From NCBI GenBank assembly GCA_016794925.1, contig JAEUIW010000018.1, positions 1-64,000 on the forward strand: a stretch of DNA of 64,000 nt, read 5' to 3'. Shown here piece by piece: positions 17,228 to 26,835 of the stretch; within the stretch, counting starts at the first letter, position 1, and each line of letters starts with the position of its first letter. This DNA comes from Phycisphaerae bacterium (GTDB lineage: Bacteria > Planctomycetota > Phycisphaerae > Phycisphaerales > UBA1924). A model generated the notes under the pieces. The model was given only the letters and a program-made list of their open reading frames with translations, ran no database searches and was not told where the DNA came from. The translations under genes were made by a program, and so were the position numbers.

Positions 17228-17421
17228 GAGAGTCGCTCCTGGGTGCGTCGGCGAGGCGAGCCCGACATCCGGGTGGTTCGGGCCATTCTTGCAGCGGCGG
17301 ACGAAGAACAAACCCGGAAAAAAACCTTTCGTATCGCCGGCCGCGCGTTACACTGTTGGACGGCGCACCGTTTCGGGTCGATGGTTGCGTTGGATCGGGC
17401 GTCACCTTGAAAGAGGCGATC

Positions 17422-20046
17422 ATGAATTACCGGACCACGTTGTTGGTGCTGACTTCCGCGTGTGGGTTGCTGGCGGGTTGTCTGGGGCGCGGTGGGGGCG
17501 AGCGTGTGGAACGCCGCGGCGAACTGGAGTTGGCGCGGCCCGAGCCGATGATGCCGCGGGTCGATGTGAACGCGGATCCGTCGCGTACGCCGCCGCTGCC
17601 GCCGGTGCGGGTCGCGTCTGACGGTTCGGCGGCGGCGCGGGGAGTGGCGTACGCGACGATCATCGACACGCGGACGTTTCCGAATCAGGTTCAGGATGTG
17701 GGGCCCGGCGGGGGACCGGTCCGGCGCGTGAAAGAGGTTCTGCCTCCGCATCAGAAACCGGGCCCGGTTCCGGCCGGCGAGCCGAACGACCTGCGGGCGG
17801 GCGGTCTGCTGGATGCCGAGCCGGTGCGGACGGGCGCGGCGGGGGCGCGGGGGCGGGACGCGATGTACCCGGGGATCGGCCAGACAGGGTGGTACCCGCC
17901 CGATCCGACGCTGGCGGTGGGCCCGAATCACATCGTGACCACGGTGAACATGGCGATCGCGTTCTATCGGAAGGACGGCGTGCTGCAGTTCATCACGGAC
18001 CTGTCGAACGCGGGGAACCCCGGGTTCTTCGAGGACATCGGCGCGGGGGGTTTTACGTTCGACCCCAAGTGCTTCTACGACTCGTATGCGCAGCGATTCG
18101 TGGTGGTGGCGCCGGAGGTGTACGGGAGCACGGAGGCGTGGATCACGATCGCGGTTTCGGACGATTCGGATCCCAACGGCGTGTGGTACAAGTACCGCAC
18201 GTGGGCGGTGCTGACGGACGGGGTGACGACGTTCTGGTGGGACTACCCCGGGTTCGGGTACGACCACCAGGGGTACTACGTCACGTCGAACCTGTTCGGC
18301 CTCAACCAGAGCGGCTGGGGAGGGGTGGGGTACCGGGTGTTCGACAAGACACCCATGCTGACGGGTCAGCCGGTGGTGTTTTCGACGCTGCGTGACGGGG
18401 GGAGCGCCTCGGCGCAGGTGTCGCAGGCGGTGGGGTCACCCCAGCCGCAGGCGCCGTTCATCGTGTCGCTGGCATCGCAGACGCGTGTGCGCGTGCAGTC
18501 GATCCGCGATCCGCTGACGAATCCGACGCTGGTGACGTTCGACGTCGCGGTGCCGCGCTGGGAGGGCTCGTTCGGCGCGCCGTCGGACGGGGGGACGATC
18601 GATACGTTGGACAACCGGATGATCAACGCGCAGTGGCGGAGCGGGGTGCTGTACTGCGCGCACGGGATCTCGACGACGCTGACGGACGGGGCCAAGAACT
18701 ACGGTCGCTGGTACCGCATCCGAACGCTGAACTGGCCGACGAGCGGCGCGCCGTTGTTCTCGCAGGCGGGGAACGTGGAGGGCGGCGCGGGCGTGCACAC
18801 GTTCTTCCCCGCGGTGTACGCGAATCGTTTCGATGAGCTGGGCGCCGTGGTCGGGCATTCGGCCGCGACGGGGAAGATGTCGGTGGGGGTGACCGGTCGG
18901 CTGGCGACGGACGCGCCCGGCACCATGCGCCCGCTGGTGACGACGCGGGTGAGCGGGGTCTCGGGCTCGGGCCGCATCGGCGACTACTACGACATGGCGG
19001 TGGACCCGGTGGACGACACGCGGTTCTGGACGGTTGCGCAGACGTTCGAGTCGTACGGGTGGCAGACGTGGATCAGCTCGTTCACGGTGTCGGCGACCGC
19101 CGCGCCGGTGCCGATCGACGACTCCGCCGCCGGGTACAACCACCAGCCGATGCGGATCGATGTGATGGCGAACGATTTCGACACGCAGGCGGGGGTGCCG
19201 TTCACGATCTCGAGTTTCGACGCCGCGAGCGTGCACGGCGGGACGGTTGCGCGGTCGGTGGGGACGGGCCCGGGCGGGCGCGACGAGATCCTGTTCACGC
19301 CCAACGCGGGGTACGCGGGCACGGACACGTTCCGCTACGCGATCTCGAACGCCTCGGGCGTGAACGCCTGGGCGAGCGTGACGGTGGCGCTCGAGGACGC
19401 GTCGATCTACCGCGATCCTGACCCGGCGCCGGGCGCGACCGCGGGGGTTGACGCGGCGTACTACATCGTGACCAACGCCTCGCAGTTGCCGAATTTCTAC
19501 GCCCGCCAGCCGTACACGCGCGAGGTGCTGCCGTTGATCAACTACGGCGCGAGCACCGGGGTTTTCGCGGGTTCGGGTCGGAGCGACAACCTGGGCGCGG
19601 TGTTCCAGGGCTACGTCGAGGTGCCGGACATCGCTGAGTACACTTTTTATGTCAAATCGGACGACGGGTCGAGGTTGCTGATCGGCGGCCAGACGGTTGT
19701 CGACAACGACGGTGTGCACGTGTTCGTCGAGAAGTCCGGGACGATCAAGCTCAAGGCGGGCAAGCACGCGGTTCGGGTGGAGTTCTTCGAGAAGACGGCC
19801 GCGGCGGGGCTGATTGTCTCGATCTCGGGGGGCGGGCTTTCCAAGCAGGTCATCCCCGCGACGCGCTGGTTCCACCTCAACTGCCCGTCGGATTTCAACG
19901 GTGACACGACGGTGGACGATTTCGATTACTTCGATTTCCTCAACGCGTTCAATACCGGCGGCCCGGGCGCGGACTTCAACGGTGACACGGCGGTGGATGA
20001 CTTCGACTACTTCGAGTTTCTCAATGCGTTCGAGGCCGGCTGCTGA
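17422..20046 (+). CDS. Large lipoprotein with PA14-like and terminal-Cys dockerin domains
   Basis: 874 residues. A lipoprotein signal (lipobox LLAG-Cys20) opens the protein. Residues about 130-560 form a large beta-rich region (YPGIGQTGWYPPDPTLAVG onward) seen in secreted planctomycete proteins. A cadherin/Big-like domain follows (about 563-660; FTPNAGYAGTDTFRYAISN). A PA14-like domain comes next (about 678-806; YTFYVKSDDGSRLLIGG), a fold often binding glycans. The last 50 residues are two dockerin-like repeats ending AGC. Start 17422 has AGAGG upstream and begins the signal; an upstream in-frame start has none. The combination of an N-terminal lipid anchor and C-terminal dockerin tail is unusual. 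Probably a surface adhesin or carbohydrate-binding protein. Confidence 0.88.
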   Translation: MNYRTTLLVLTSACGLLAGCLGRGGGERVERRGELELARPEPMMPRVDVNADPSRTPPLPPVRVASDGSAAARGVAYATIIDTRTFPNQVQDVGPGGGPVRRVKEVLPPHQKPGPVPAGEPNDLRAGGLLDAEPVRTGAAGARGRDAMYPGIGQTGWYPPDPTLAVGPNHIVTTVNMAIAFYRKDGVLQFITDLSNAGNPGFFEDIGAGGFTFDPKCFYDSYAQRFVVVAPEVYGSTEAWITIAVSDDSDPNGVWYKYRTWAVLTDGVTTFWWDYPGFGYDHQGYYVTSNLFGLNQSGWGGVGYRVFDKTPMLTGQPVVFSTLRDGGSASAQVSQAVGSPQPQAPFIVSLASQTRVRVQSIRDPLTNPTLVTFDVAVPRWEGSFGAPSDGGTIDTLDNRMINAQWRSGVLYCAHGISTTLTDGAKNYGRWYRIRTLNWPTSGAPLFSQAGNVEGGAGVHTFFPAVYANRFDELGAVVGHSAATGKMSVGVTGRLATDAPGTMRPLVTTRVSGVSGSGRIGDYYDMAVDPVDDTRFWTVAQTFESYGWQTWISSFTVSATAAPVPIDDSAAGYNHQPMRIDVMANDFDTQAGVPFTISSFDAASVHGGTVARSVGTGPGGRDEILFTPNAGYAGTDTFRYAISNASGVNAWASVTVALEDASIYRDPDPAPGATAGVDAAYYIVTNASQLPNFYARQPYTREVLPLINYGASTGVFAGSGRSDNLGAVFQGYVEVPDIAEYTFYVKSDDGSRLLIGGQTVVDNDGVHVFVEKSGTIKLKAGKHAVRVEFFEKTAAAGLIVSISGGGLSKQVIPATRWFHLNCPSDFNGDTTVDDFDYFDFLNAFNTGGPGADFNGDTAVDDFDYFEFLNAFEAGC

Positions 20047-20281
20047 GTCCAACGCGGTCCCGAACGGTTGGGTCGGTGGGAATCGGCTCGGCGAGCCCGA
20101 GTTCGCATTCCGGACGCCCGAACGCACGGATCCGCCGTGGGCGCACCGATGTCGAGACGGCGCGGTTTGGTCGTGAATCTGCTTGCGTCGGCCCGGGCTT
20201 GGGCCGAGAATGACTATTGCAATGAAGGAGCGCGGGGCGTGGTGCGTTCGGCGCCGTGGCGCCGGGATCGCGAGTGGCCGC

Positions 20282-21490
20282 ATGAAGCGGACGTGGACCG
20301 TGGCGTGGGCGTTCGTGCTGGGCGCGTGGGGGGTGGGGGGCGCGTGGGCGCAGCCGAGTCCCGGCACCACCAAGGACACGACGACGCCGTGTCCCGCGCC
20401 GTGCGAGCACGAGTGCATGTTCCGGATGTCGTCGAGCTACACGTATGCCGGGGGCCACCTGACGGGTGTGCGGTTGTGCCACAAGAGCCTGGGCGGCGGG
20501 GATGCACCGTGCGTCGAAGAGATCGATCCGGGTTATTCGGTGGTGGAGTGGACGGACAGCCGCGGCCATCATGGCCCGATCAAGTTCGACCCGCTCGGGT
20601 TGTTCGATGTCACCAACAACGTGAATACCTTCACCAAGGAACTGATCGCCCAGGGGTGGGAGTTCGTGGACAACGAGGGCACCAACTGCATGCAGCTGAC
20701 GGACGCCGCGGGGATCACGGACCTGGAGTACGCGTTCGAGTCGTTCTATTCGTGCATCTGCCCCGAGAAGGATGAGACGGGGCATTTCCCTTCGACGCAG
20801 CGCGTGAAGAAGTTCGTCAGCCTGTACCACGAACCCGAGGACGCGGCGAAGGGGCCACGCGACGTGACCGGCTCGGGCGGTCTGCGCCCGGGCGTGGAGT
20901 ACGCGTTGCTCCCGACAGACTATGGGAACGAAGCGGACTTCATCGATTACGCGGACGAACAGATCGCGATGGTCCGGCGGATCCCGCCGGGCGGGGTCGT
21001 CGGGTTCAATGTCGGCGTGGGCGCGGCGCCCATCGGGCCGCGTCCCGAGTTCCAACTGAAGGTATGGAACGCGCGGGACGGTTCCGGGGGCTCCGATATC
21101 CGGCTCTTCCTCAACGGGAGAGAAATCGTCGGAGCGTTCGACGGCCACGACCTCGATGGCGAGCCGGGGCGGGGCATCTCGCAACTCTTCCGGATCGCGA
21201 TCCCGCAGGAGATGATCGGCGAGATCAGGCAGCCCGCCGCGCAGCTCGTGCTGCTCCATGAGGCTCCGGACGGCCAGTTCCTTGGCCTGGATTCGGTGGC
21301 GGTGGACACGGGCATCGTCGTTCCCTGCCGCGCCGATTTCGATGGGGACGGGTTCGTGGATGATTTCGATCTGTTCGCGTTCCTGAACGCGCTCTTCGGC
21401 AGCGAGCCGGGTGCGGACGTCAACGGCGACACCTCCGTGGACGATTTCGATTTCTTCGATTACCTGAACGTCTTCAACGCGCCCTGCTGA
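20282..21490 (+). CDS. Secreted protein with terminal-Cys dockerin domain, unknown function
   Basis: 402 residues. Signal peptide MKRTWTVAWAFVLGAWGVGG with cleavage after AWA. A Cys-rich segment follows (PCPAPCEHECMFRMSS). The body (about 40-345) is not recognised; it holds aromatic and Gly motifs and an ADFIDYADEQIAMVRR stretch and appears globular. The C-terminus has two Asp-rich repeats (DGFVDDFDLFAFLN, DTSVDDFDFFDYLN) and ends APC, a Pro-Cys variant of the usual Gly-Cys. An upstream ATG at 20222 is in frame but would give a long basic extension before the signal peptide. Lies 235 bp after the PA14 lipoprotein gene on the same strand; a shared role at the surface is possible. Confidence 0.82.
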   Translation: MKRTWTVAWAFVLGAWGVGGAWAQPSPGTTKDTTTPCPAPCEHECMFRMSSSYTYAGGHLTGVRLCHKSLGGGDAPCVEEIDPGYSVVEWTDSRGHHGPIKFDPLGLFDVTNNVNTFTKELIAQGWEFVDNEGTNCMQLTDAAGITDLEYAFESFYSCICPEKDETGHFPSTQRVKKFVSLYHEPEDAAKGPRDVTGSGGLRPGVEYALLPTDYGNEADFIDYADEQIAMVRRIPPGGVVGFNVGVGAAPIGPRPEFQLKVWNARDGSGGSDIRLFLNGREIVGAFDGHDLDGEPGRGISQLFRIAIPQEMIGEIRQPAAQLVLLHEAPDGQFLGLDSVAVDTGIVVPCRADFDGDGFVDDFDLFAFLNALFGSEPGADVNGDTSVDDFDFFDYLNVFNAPC

Positions 21491-21770
21491 AGCGGGCCGC
21501 GGGCCGGAGCCGCCCGCCCCCCCGCGAGACCAGATCCGGGTGGGGGGCGCTCCGTGCTGAGGTCGGTCGGCGCGCCGCCCGGGTGGTCCGAGCGGCCGGG
21601 AATCCTCGCGCCCGAGGTTTCCCGGTCCGGCTTTGCGGGATCCGGCGCGGATGGGCCGACATATATTGGCTCGCACCATCCCCAAGTCGTCCATCGTAAT
21701 CGTCCGGCCGCCTGGGACGGAGGAACGGGGCCGGGCGCGGGGCGGGCGAACGCGGCGGCAAGGAGGCAGC

Positions 21771-23114
21771 ATGGACCAGTTCGTGATTCAGGGCGGGGCG
21801 AGGCTGTCCGGGCGGCTCTCGATCAAGGGTTCGAAGAACGCGACGCTGCCGCTCATGGCCGCGGCCCTGTTGACCGACGACCCCGTCACGCTGCGCGACG
21901 TGCCGAACCTGGCGGACATCACCAACCTGCGGCGGTTGCTGGTCGAGTTGGGTTGTGAGGCGGACTACGAGCCGGCCCAGTCCTGGCACGAGGCGGGCGG
22001 GGTGCTCCGCCTGCACACGACCGACCCCACCCCGTCGCACGCACGCTACGACATCGTTCGGACCATGCGCGCGAGCATCTGCGCCCTGGGGCCGATGCTG
22101 GCGAAGCGGGGTCAGGCCCGGGTTTCGATGCCCGGCGGCTGCGCCATCGGCGAGCGCCCGGTGGACCTGCATCTGCGCGGCCTGCGGGCCCTGGGCGCGG
22201 AGATCGAGGTCAACGAAGGGGACATCGTTGCCTCGGCGCCGCGCCGGACGGGTCGGCCGGCTCGTCTGCGGGGAGCGAGGGTCTTCCTTGGCGGCCCGTT
22301 CGGCTCGACGGTGCTGGGGACCGCCAACGTGATGAGCGCCGCCACGCTGGCGGAGGGCCGCACGGTGATCGAGTCGGCCGCGTGCGAACCCGAGATCGTG
22401 GACCTGGCGGACCTGCTCAACGCGATGGGCGCACGGGTGAGCGGGGCCGGGTCGCCGCGCATCGTCGTCGACGGGGTCACCGCGCTGCGTGGGGCGGACC
22501 ATCGGGTAATCCCGGATCGGATCGAGGCGGGCACGTACATGTGCGCGGCGGCCCTGACCAACGGGGACGTGACGCTCGAGAACTGCCCCTTTGACGCCAT
22601 GATCGCCGTGGCGGACCGCCTGGAGCACGCCGGGGTGCTGGTGACGGCCGACGAGGGGGACGATCCGATGCGGTGCCGCGTGCGCGTGACGGCCAGCCGG
22701 GTGCTGCGTCCGCTGGAGATCACGACGCAACCGCACCCGGGTTTTCCCACGGACCTGCAGGCGCAGTTCCTGGCGATGCTGTGCCTGGCCGACGGCAACA
22801 GCGTGGTCACGGAGCGCATCTACCCCGAGCGGTTCCTGCATGTCGCGGAGCTCTCGCGGATGGGAGCCAAGTTGTTCCGCCAGGGTCCGACGGTGGTGGT
22901 CTCGGGCGTGCGCAGCCTGGTCGGCGCACCCGTCATGGCCAGCGACCTTCGCGCCTCGGCGTGCCTGGTCATCGCGGGCATGGCGGCGGAGGGCTCGACC
23001 ACCGTCCACCGCGTGTATCACCTGGATCGCGGCTACGAGCGGATGGAGGAACGGATGCGGCTGCTGGGGGCGGACATCCAGCGCGTCAGCGATCGCGAGC
23101 CGGTGCCCGCGTAG
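21771..23114 (+). CDS. murA: UDP-N-acetylglucosamine 1-carboxyvinyltransferase (MurA)
   Basis: 447 residues. First committed step of peptidoglycan precursor synthesis: transfers enolpyruvate from PEP to UDP-GlcNAc in the cytoplasm. The N-terminus IQGGARLSGRLSIKGSKNATLP contains the conserved K-N pair, and PGGCAIGERPVDLHL carries the active-site Cys (about residue 124), which is the fosfomycin target. The C-terminal domain has QPHPGFPTDLQAQF and the conserved ASDLRASACLVIAGMAAEG. Full length for the family. AAGGAGG lies 5 bases before ATG 21771. Its presence fits planctomycetes retaining peptidoglycan. Stands alone, convergent with the small lipoprotein pair. Confidence 0.96.
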   Translation: MDQFVIQGGARLSGRLSIKGSKNATLPLMAAALLTDDPVTLRDVPNLADITNLRRLLVELGCEADYEPAQSWHEAGGVLRLHTTDPTPSHARYDIVRTMRASICALGPMLAKRGQARVSMPGGCAIGERPVDLHLRGLRALGAEIEVNEGDIVASAPRRTGRPARLRGARVFLGGPFGSTVLGTANVMSAATLAEGRTVIESAACEPEIVDLADLLNAMGARVSGAGSPRIVVDGVTALRGADHRVIPDRIEAGTYMCAAALTNGDVTLENCPFDAMIAVADRLEHAGVLVTADEGDDPMRCRVRVTASRVLRPLEITTQPHPGFPTDLQAQFLAMLCLADGNSVVTERIYPERFLHVAELSRMGAKLFRQGPTVVVSGVRSLVGAPVMASDLRASACLVIAGMAAEGSTTVHRVYHLDRGYERMEERMRLLGADIQRVSDREPVPA

Positions 23115-23361
23115 ACGGGGCTCGCGCGTTCGCGCGCACGTGAACGATGCTCCGGTTGGGCGCATCGTCGTCCCGGCTCATGGCGTCGAGCTTGGTGCAG
23201 CGGCGCGTCGTCCGCCGGGGTGTGGCAGCGGTACGCGTGGCGCCGGACTTGGCGCTGTGGTCCTTGGCAGGGGGGACGCCTCGGGGCGCTCCCGAATTTC
23301 GCGGCCGATCGCATTCGGGACGCGTCGGTGCGGCGTTCCCATCGGCAACCGTCAAGCGGTC

Positions 23362-23847
23362 TCATTTCGGAGTCAAGTCCGGGAACGAGGATTCAAGACC
23401 GGGCCGCCGCGACCGACGCAGCGATTCGAACAGGCTCAGCAGGTCCAGCAGCCCGGGTGTGGGGCCGCTCTCGACCCGCCAACCAAATGACCCCGGAGGG
23501 TTGGCCGAGAGGCGGAACGTCGGGTCCGATGCGGTTGGCGCGGTGGTCGCCGGCCTCCCGACCGTTTCGAGCCACGCCACGATCGGTTCCAGGTCTTCTT
23601 GCCCCAGGCGGTCGGCCCAGTTCGGCGCCGCGAGGGCGTCCTCGTCCGGCCGCAGCACCGCACGCCCGGCGACGTAGCTGATCCGGCCGTCCGACCGCAG
23701 GTCGTACAGCACCTGCCGGTTGGTGCTGGGCTGCGAGACGCGGAGCGTCGCCGACCACCCTTTCGTTGGCGACGCGGCAGAACCGCATCCGCCCGGGATC
23801 ATGGCTGCCGCGCACACGAGCGCGGAGAGTCCCTGTCCGGGTCTCAT
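23362..23847 (-). CDS. Small lipoprotein, unknown function (downstream member of pair)
   Basis: 161 residues. A lipoprotein-type signal (MRPGQGLSALVCAAAMIPGGC, Cys at 21) is followed by a soluble domain. That domain has a beta-type start (ATLRVSQPSTNRQVLYDLRSDGRISYVAGRAVLRP), a helix (DRLGQEDLEPIVAWLETVG) and a C-terminal helical tail. Start 23847 has GGGAGG upstream. The ATG overlaps the TGA of the preceding gene (ATGA), and the two proteins share the pattern signal-Cys, beta segment, acidic helix before a hydrophobic tail, so they may be divergent paralogues. Periplasmic or outer-membrane facing. No family recognised. Confidence 0.65.
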   Translation of the reverse strand: MRPGQGLSALVCAAAMIPGGCGSAASPTKGWSATLRVSQPSTNRQVLYDLRSDGRISYVAGRAVLRPDEDALAAPNWADRLGQEDLEPIVAWLETVGRPATTAPTASDPTFRLSANPPGSFGWRVESGPTPGLLDLLSLFESLRRSRRPGLESSFPDLTPK

Positions 23848-24389
23848 CGCGAGCCTCCCGCGGCGTCCACCCACGCGAGCCTGGCGAGCTCGTCCACCAA
23901 CCTGCCCGCGCCGGCCCCGTCGGCCCCGCTCGCCGATGCGGGCTCAAGGGCCGCCGATGTTCGCTTACCGAACGCGCAGGTCGAGATGAGCCAGCACGTT
24001 CGTCCCCGGGGCGGGACGAATGTCTCCGGGCTCCCCACCGACGCTGATTCCTCCGGCGACAGCGCGTTCGATTCCCTGGTCATCTCCCACACGCGATCGA
24101 ACTCCTCCCGGGTCAGCTGGCGGACACGCGGCGGGTAGGTTCGCTCGTCCGACCCGGGTCCGGTCGAGGCTTTCAGCACGCGGTCGGGCTCCAGCACGTA
24201 CCGAGCCGGTCGGCGCGAGACGGGCACGCGTGAATTGCGATCCGCTGAAGCGGGAGCGAAGACGGTGACCGCAAGAGCGAAATCAACCGGGACCTCCAGC
24301 CCGCTCCCGAGCGTGGAGGTCTGAGAGTCCCGGGCACAACCCACGGTCGCGATGGTCAACCCGACACCGACCAAGCCCGCGAGGCGCAT
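23844..24389 (-). CDS. Small lipoprotein, unknown function (upstream member of pair)
   Basis: 181 residues. The signal MRLAGLVGVGLTIATVGC ends at a plausible lipobox Cys (18). The mature part has beta strands (VDFALAVTVF, RYVLEPDRVLKA) and a helix rich in charge (RQLTREEFDRVWEMTRE), similar in layout to the protein encoded just downstream. Start 24389 is chosen because GGAG lies 5 bases before it and the lipoprotein signal starts there; ATG 24482 in the same frame is possible and would nearly abut the divergent pheT start. Coupled by 4-bp overlap to the second lipoprotein. Function unknown. Confidence 0.65.
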   Translation of the reverse strand: MRLAGLVGVGLTIATVGCARDSQTSTLGSGLEVPVDFALAVTVFAPASADRNSRVPVSRRPARYVLEPDRVLKASTGPGSDERTYPPRVRQLTREEFDRVWEMTRESNALSPEESASVGSPETFVPPRGRTCWLISTCAFGKRTSAALEPASASGADGAGAGRLVDELARLAWVDAAGGSR

Positions 24390-24551
24390 CCACGCTCCGG
24401 CGAACGGCGCCGCGAGGACGCGACCCGATTTCCGTGTCAGCGTGCGTCGCCGCACGGCTCTCGCCGCATGGGTTCCGTTCATTTCCACAGTGTACCGCCC
24501 CGCAATCGCGGCGTGCTCCCACCGTCCGATTGCCCCTATTCTCATCTCCTC

Positions 24552-26702
24552 ATGCACATCTCCCTCCGCTGGCTCTGCGAGTACCTCGAACCCGCGCAAC
24601 TCTCCGCGGATCGGGCGGAGTCCGTGCTCACGCACGCGGGCTTCCCGATCGAGTCGCGCACACCGCTCCCCGACGGGGACACCATGCTTGACGTGGAGGT
24701 GACGAGCAACCGCGGAGATTGCCTGTCGCACGTGGGCCTCGCCCGCGAGATCGCCGCCAAGACCGAGCTCCACCTCAAGGAGCCGTCCATACCCGCCACG
24801 ATTGGCGGGGGTGGGGTGAGCGCCCCCGACGTGTCCGGAGCGGTGTCGCTGGACAATCGCGTGCCGGCGCAGTGCCCCATCTTCACCGCGCGCGTGCTCA
24901 CGGGGGTCAAGGTCGGTCCGAGTCCGGACTGGCTCGTCCGCGCGCTGGCGTCGGTCGGTCAGCGTTCGATCAACAATATCGTCGACGTCACCAACTACCT
25001 CACCTTCGAACTCGGCCAGCCCGCGCACGTGTTCGACCTGGCCGCCATCCCGCGGGGCGCCGATGGCCGCCGCGCCATCGTGGTCCGAGCCGCGGAGAAA
25101 GGCGAGCGTCTCGCGCTGCTGGACGGGCGCCAGGTGGACCTTCGGCCCGGCGAGGTCGTGGTGTGCGACACGGACCGCTCCGTCTCGCTCGCGGGCATCA
25201 TGGGGGGGTTGGACACGGCGGTCTCGGATCGCACGACCGATATTCTGCTCGAAGCCGCGACCTGGGACCCCTCGTCGGTACGGGCCACCGCGCGCCGCCT
25301 GCAGGTCCGGACCGATGCCTCGCATCGTTTCGAGCGGGTTGTGGACCCGCGCACGGTCGAGCCGGCCTCGCGCCGCGCGGCGGACTTGATCTTGCGGGTC
25401 TCGCCGGGCGCGCGGGCGCTGTCGGGGGTGCTCACCGCGGGCCTGCCGCTCGTCGAGGCGACGACGCTCCGCCTGCGGCCGGCCCGTTGCCGCGACCTGC
25501 TCGGGGTCGCGCTCTCCGCCGAGGACATGGCCCGTGCGCTCACCGACCAGGGCTTCGGCGTCACGACGGACTCGTCCTCGTATCACGTGCAGGGTCGGCT
25601 CATCAAGGACGAGCCGGCTCTGCTCTGCCGCGTGCCGTTCCACCGCCCCGACGTCCGCAGGGAGATCGACCTGGTCGAGGAGGTTGCCCGCACCGTCGGA
25701 CTGGACCGCATCGAGATCAAGCCCCGCCTGAGCGTGACCGTGCCGGCCCCTCAGGCCACCGAGCGTGCCGCGCGTGAGCTGGGTGGGATCCTCACCGGGC
25801 TGGGTTTCTTCGAGACCGTGACGTTCAGCTTTGTATCGCCCAAGCACGCGGCGCCGTTCCTGGTTCCCGGGACCAAGCGGCTCGACGTGCAGGACCAACG
25901 CCGCGCCGCGGAGCCCACCCTGCGACCGAGCATCCTCCCCGGCCTGCTCGTGTGCCGCAAGGCAAACCAGGACGGACGCGTCAGCACTCCGGGCGGGGTC
26001 CGGCTGTATGAGCTCGCTTCGGTGTTTTCCGAGCCCGCGGCGTCGGGCGCCGCGCAAGAGACGCGTCGCCTCGCGTTGCTGGCCGACGCCCAGGAACAGG
26101 GTGGATCCGACCTCGGGTACGAGCGTGCCCAGTCCGGGCTGCGCCTGGTACGCGGCGCGATCGAGTCGCTGGTCGCCGCGCTCCGCGGCCGTGGTGTGCC
26201 GCTGGGCATCGAGCCGGCCGCCGCGCCCTGCGCCGCGTTCGATCCCGCGACGACCGCCAGGGTCACCCTCTGGGGCGCGTTGCTCGGTCATCTCGGCCTG
26301 CTCTCGAAATCGGTCCAGGCGCTCTACGACCTTGACGCGCCGGTGGTGGTCGCGGAGGTTGATCTTCCGCCGCTCTTGGCGTCCTACCCGCCGCCGACGC
26401 GCGTCGAGCCGTTGCCGCAGTTTCCCGCCATCGAGCGCGACCTGTCCATCATCGTGCCGGAAGTGACCACCTGGGCCGCCATCCTCGCGCGGATCGACGC
26501 CGCGGCCCTCGCCATGCTCGAGCGCGTCGCGTTCGTGGGCGTGTACCGGGGCAAGCAGATCGGAGCGGGGAGGAAGTCCGTCACGTTCCGGCTCACGTTC
26601 CGAGACCCGTCGGCGACCCTGCGTGACGAGCACGCGACCCAGCAGGTCGAGGCCCTGGTTGCGCGGTTGGCCGGCGAGCTTGGCGCCACGCTCCGGGCGT
26701 GA
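24552..26702 (+). CDS. pheT: Phenylalanyl-tRNA synthetase beta subunit, lacking the EMAP-like domain
   Basis: 716 residues. Editing and tRNA-binding subunit of the cytoplasmic PheRS heterotetramer. Domains: B1 (LRWLCEYLEP... then LDVEVTSNRGDCLSHVGLA), B3/4 editing domain (GQRSINNIVDVTNYLTFELG, about 139-158), B5, the catalytic-like B6/B7, and a C-terminal ferredoxin-fold anticodon-binding domain (FPAIERDLSIIV to the end). The B2 OB-fold, normally inserted in B1 after about residue 40, is absent: FPIESRTPLPDGDTMLDVE runs straight through. This explains the length below the usual 790-800. ATG 24552 has no Shine-Dalgarno; TATTCT ten bases before it could be a -10 box, hinting at a leaderless mRNA. 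pheS is not in the window. Confidence 0.94.
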   Translation: MHISLRWLCEYLEPAQLSADRAESVLTHAGFPIESRTPLPDGDTMLDVEVTSNRGDCLSHVGLAREIAAKTELHLKEPSIPATIGGGGVSAPDVSGAVSLDNRVPAQCPIFTARVLTGVKVGPSPDWLVRALASVGQRSINNIVDVTNYLTFELGQPAHVFDLAAIPRGADGRRAIVVRAAEKGERLALLDGRQVDLRPGEVVVCDTDRSVSLAGIMGGLDTAVSDRTTDILLEAATWDPSSVRATARRLQVRTDASHRFERVVDPRTVEPASRRAADLILRVSPGARALSGVLTAGLPLVEATTLRLRPARCRDLLGVALSAEDMARALTDQGFGVTTDSSSYHVQGRLIKDEPALLCRVPFHRPDVRREIDLVEEVARTVGLDRIEIKPRLSVTVPAPQATERAARELGGILTGLGFFETVTFSFVSPKHAAPFLVPGTKRLDVQDQRRAAEPTLRPSILPGLLVCRKANQDGRVSTPGGVRLYELASVFSEPAASGAAQETRRLALLADAQEQGGSDLGYERAQSGLRLVRGAIESLVAALRGRGVPLGIEPAAAPCAAFDPATTARVTLWGALLGHLGLLSKSVQALYDLDAPVVVAEVDLPPLLASYPPPTRVEPLPQFPAIERDLSIIVPEVTTWAAILARIDAAALAMLERVAFVGVYRGKQIGAGRKSVTFRLTFRDPSATLRDEHATQQVEALVARLAGELGATLRA

Positions 26703-26835
26703 GGCGCGAGTCATTTCCGGACCTCGCGAGCCCTGTCCGCCGGTGTTCTCAGCGGTTTCTCCCGCTGGTTCCCCCCGCGTCCGGGCCGTACCATGTTCCG
26801 GCGCGAGCGTGTTCGCGCCCCGAGAGGAGGTTCCC

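Noticed and set aside
20021-21772. Minus-strand frame of 583 codons opposite the secreted dockerin protein
   Set aside because: No recognisable domain; opposite a frame with signal peptide and dockerin repeats.
23115-23160. CGCGCG-TT-CGCGCG hairpin after murA considered as a terminator
   Set aside because: Loop of two bases and no T-run; such palindromes are common in this GC-rich DNA.
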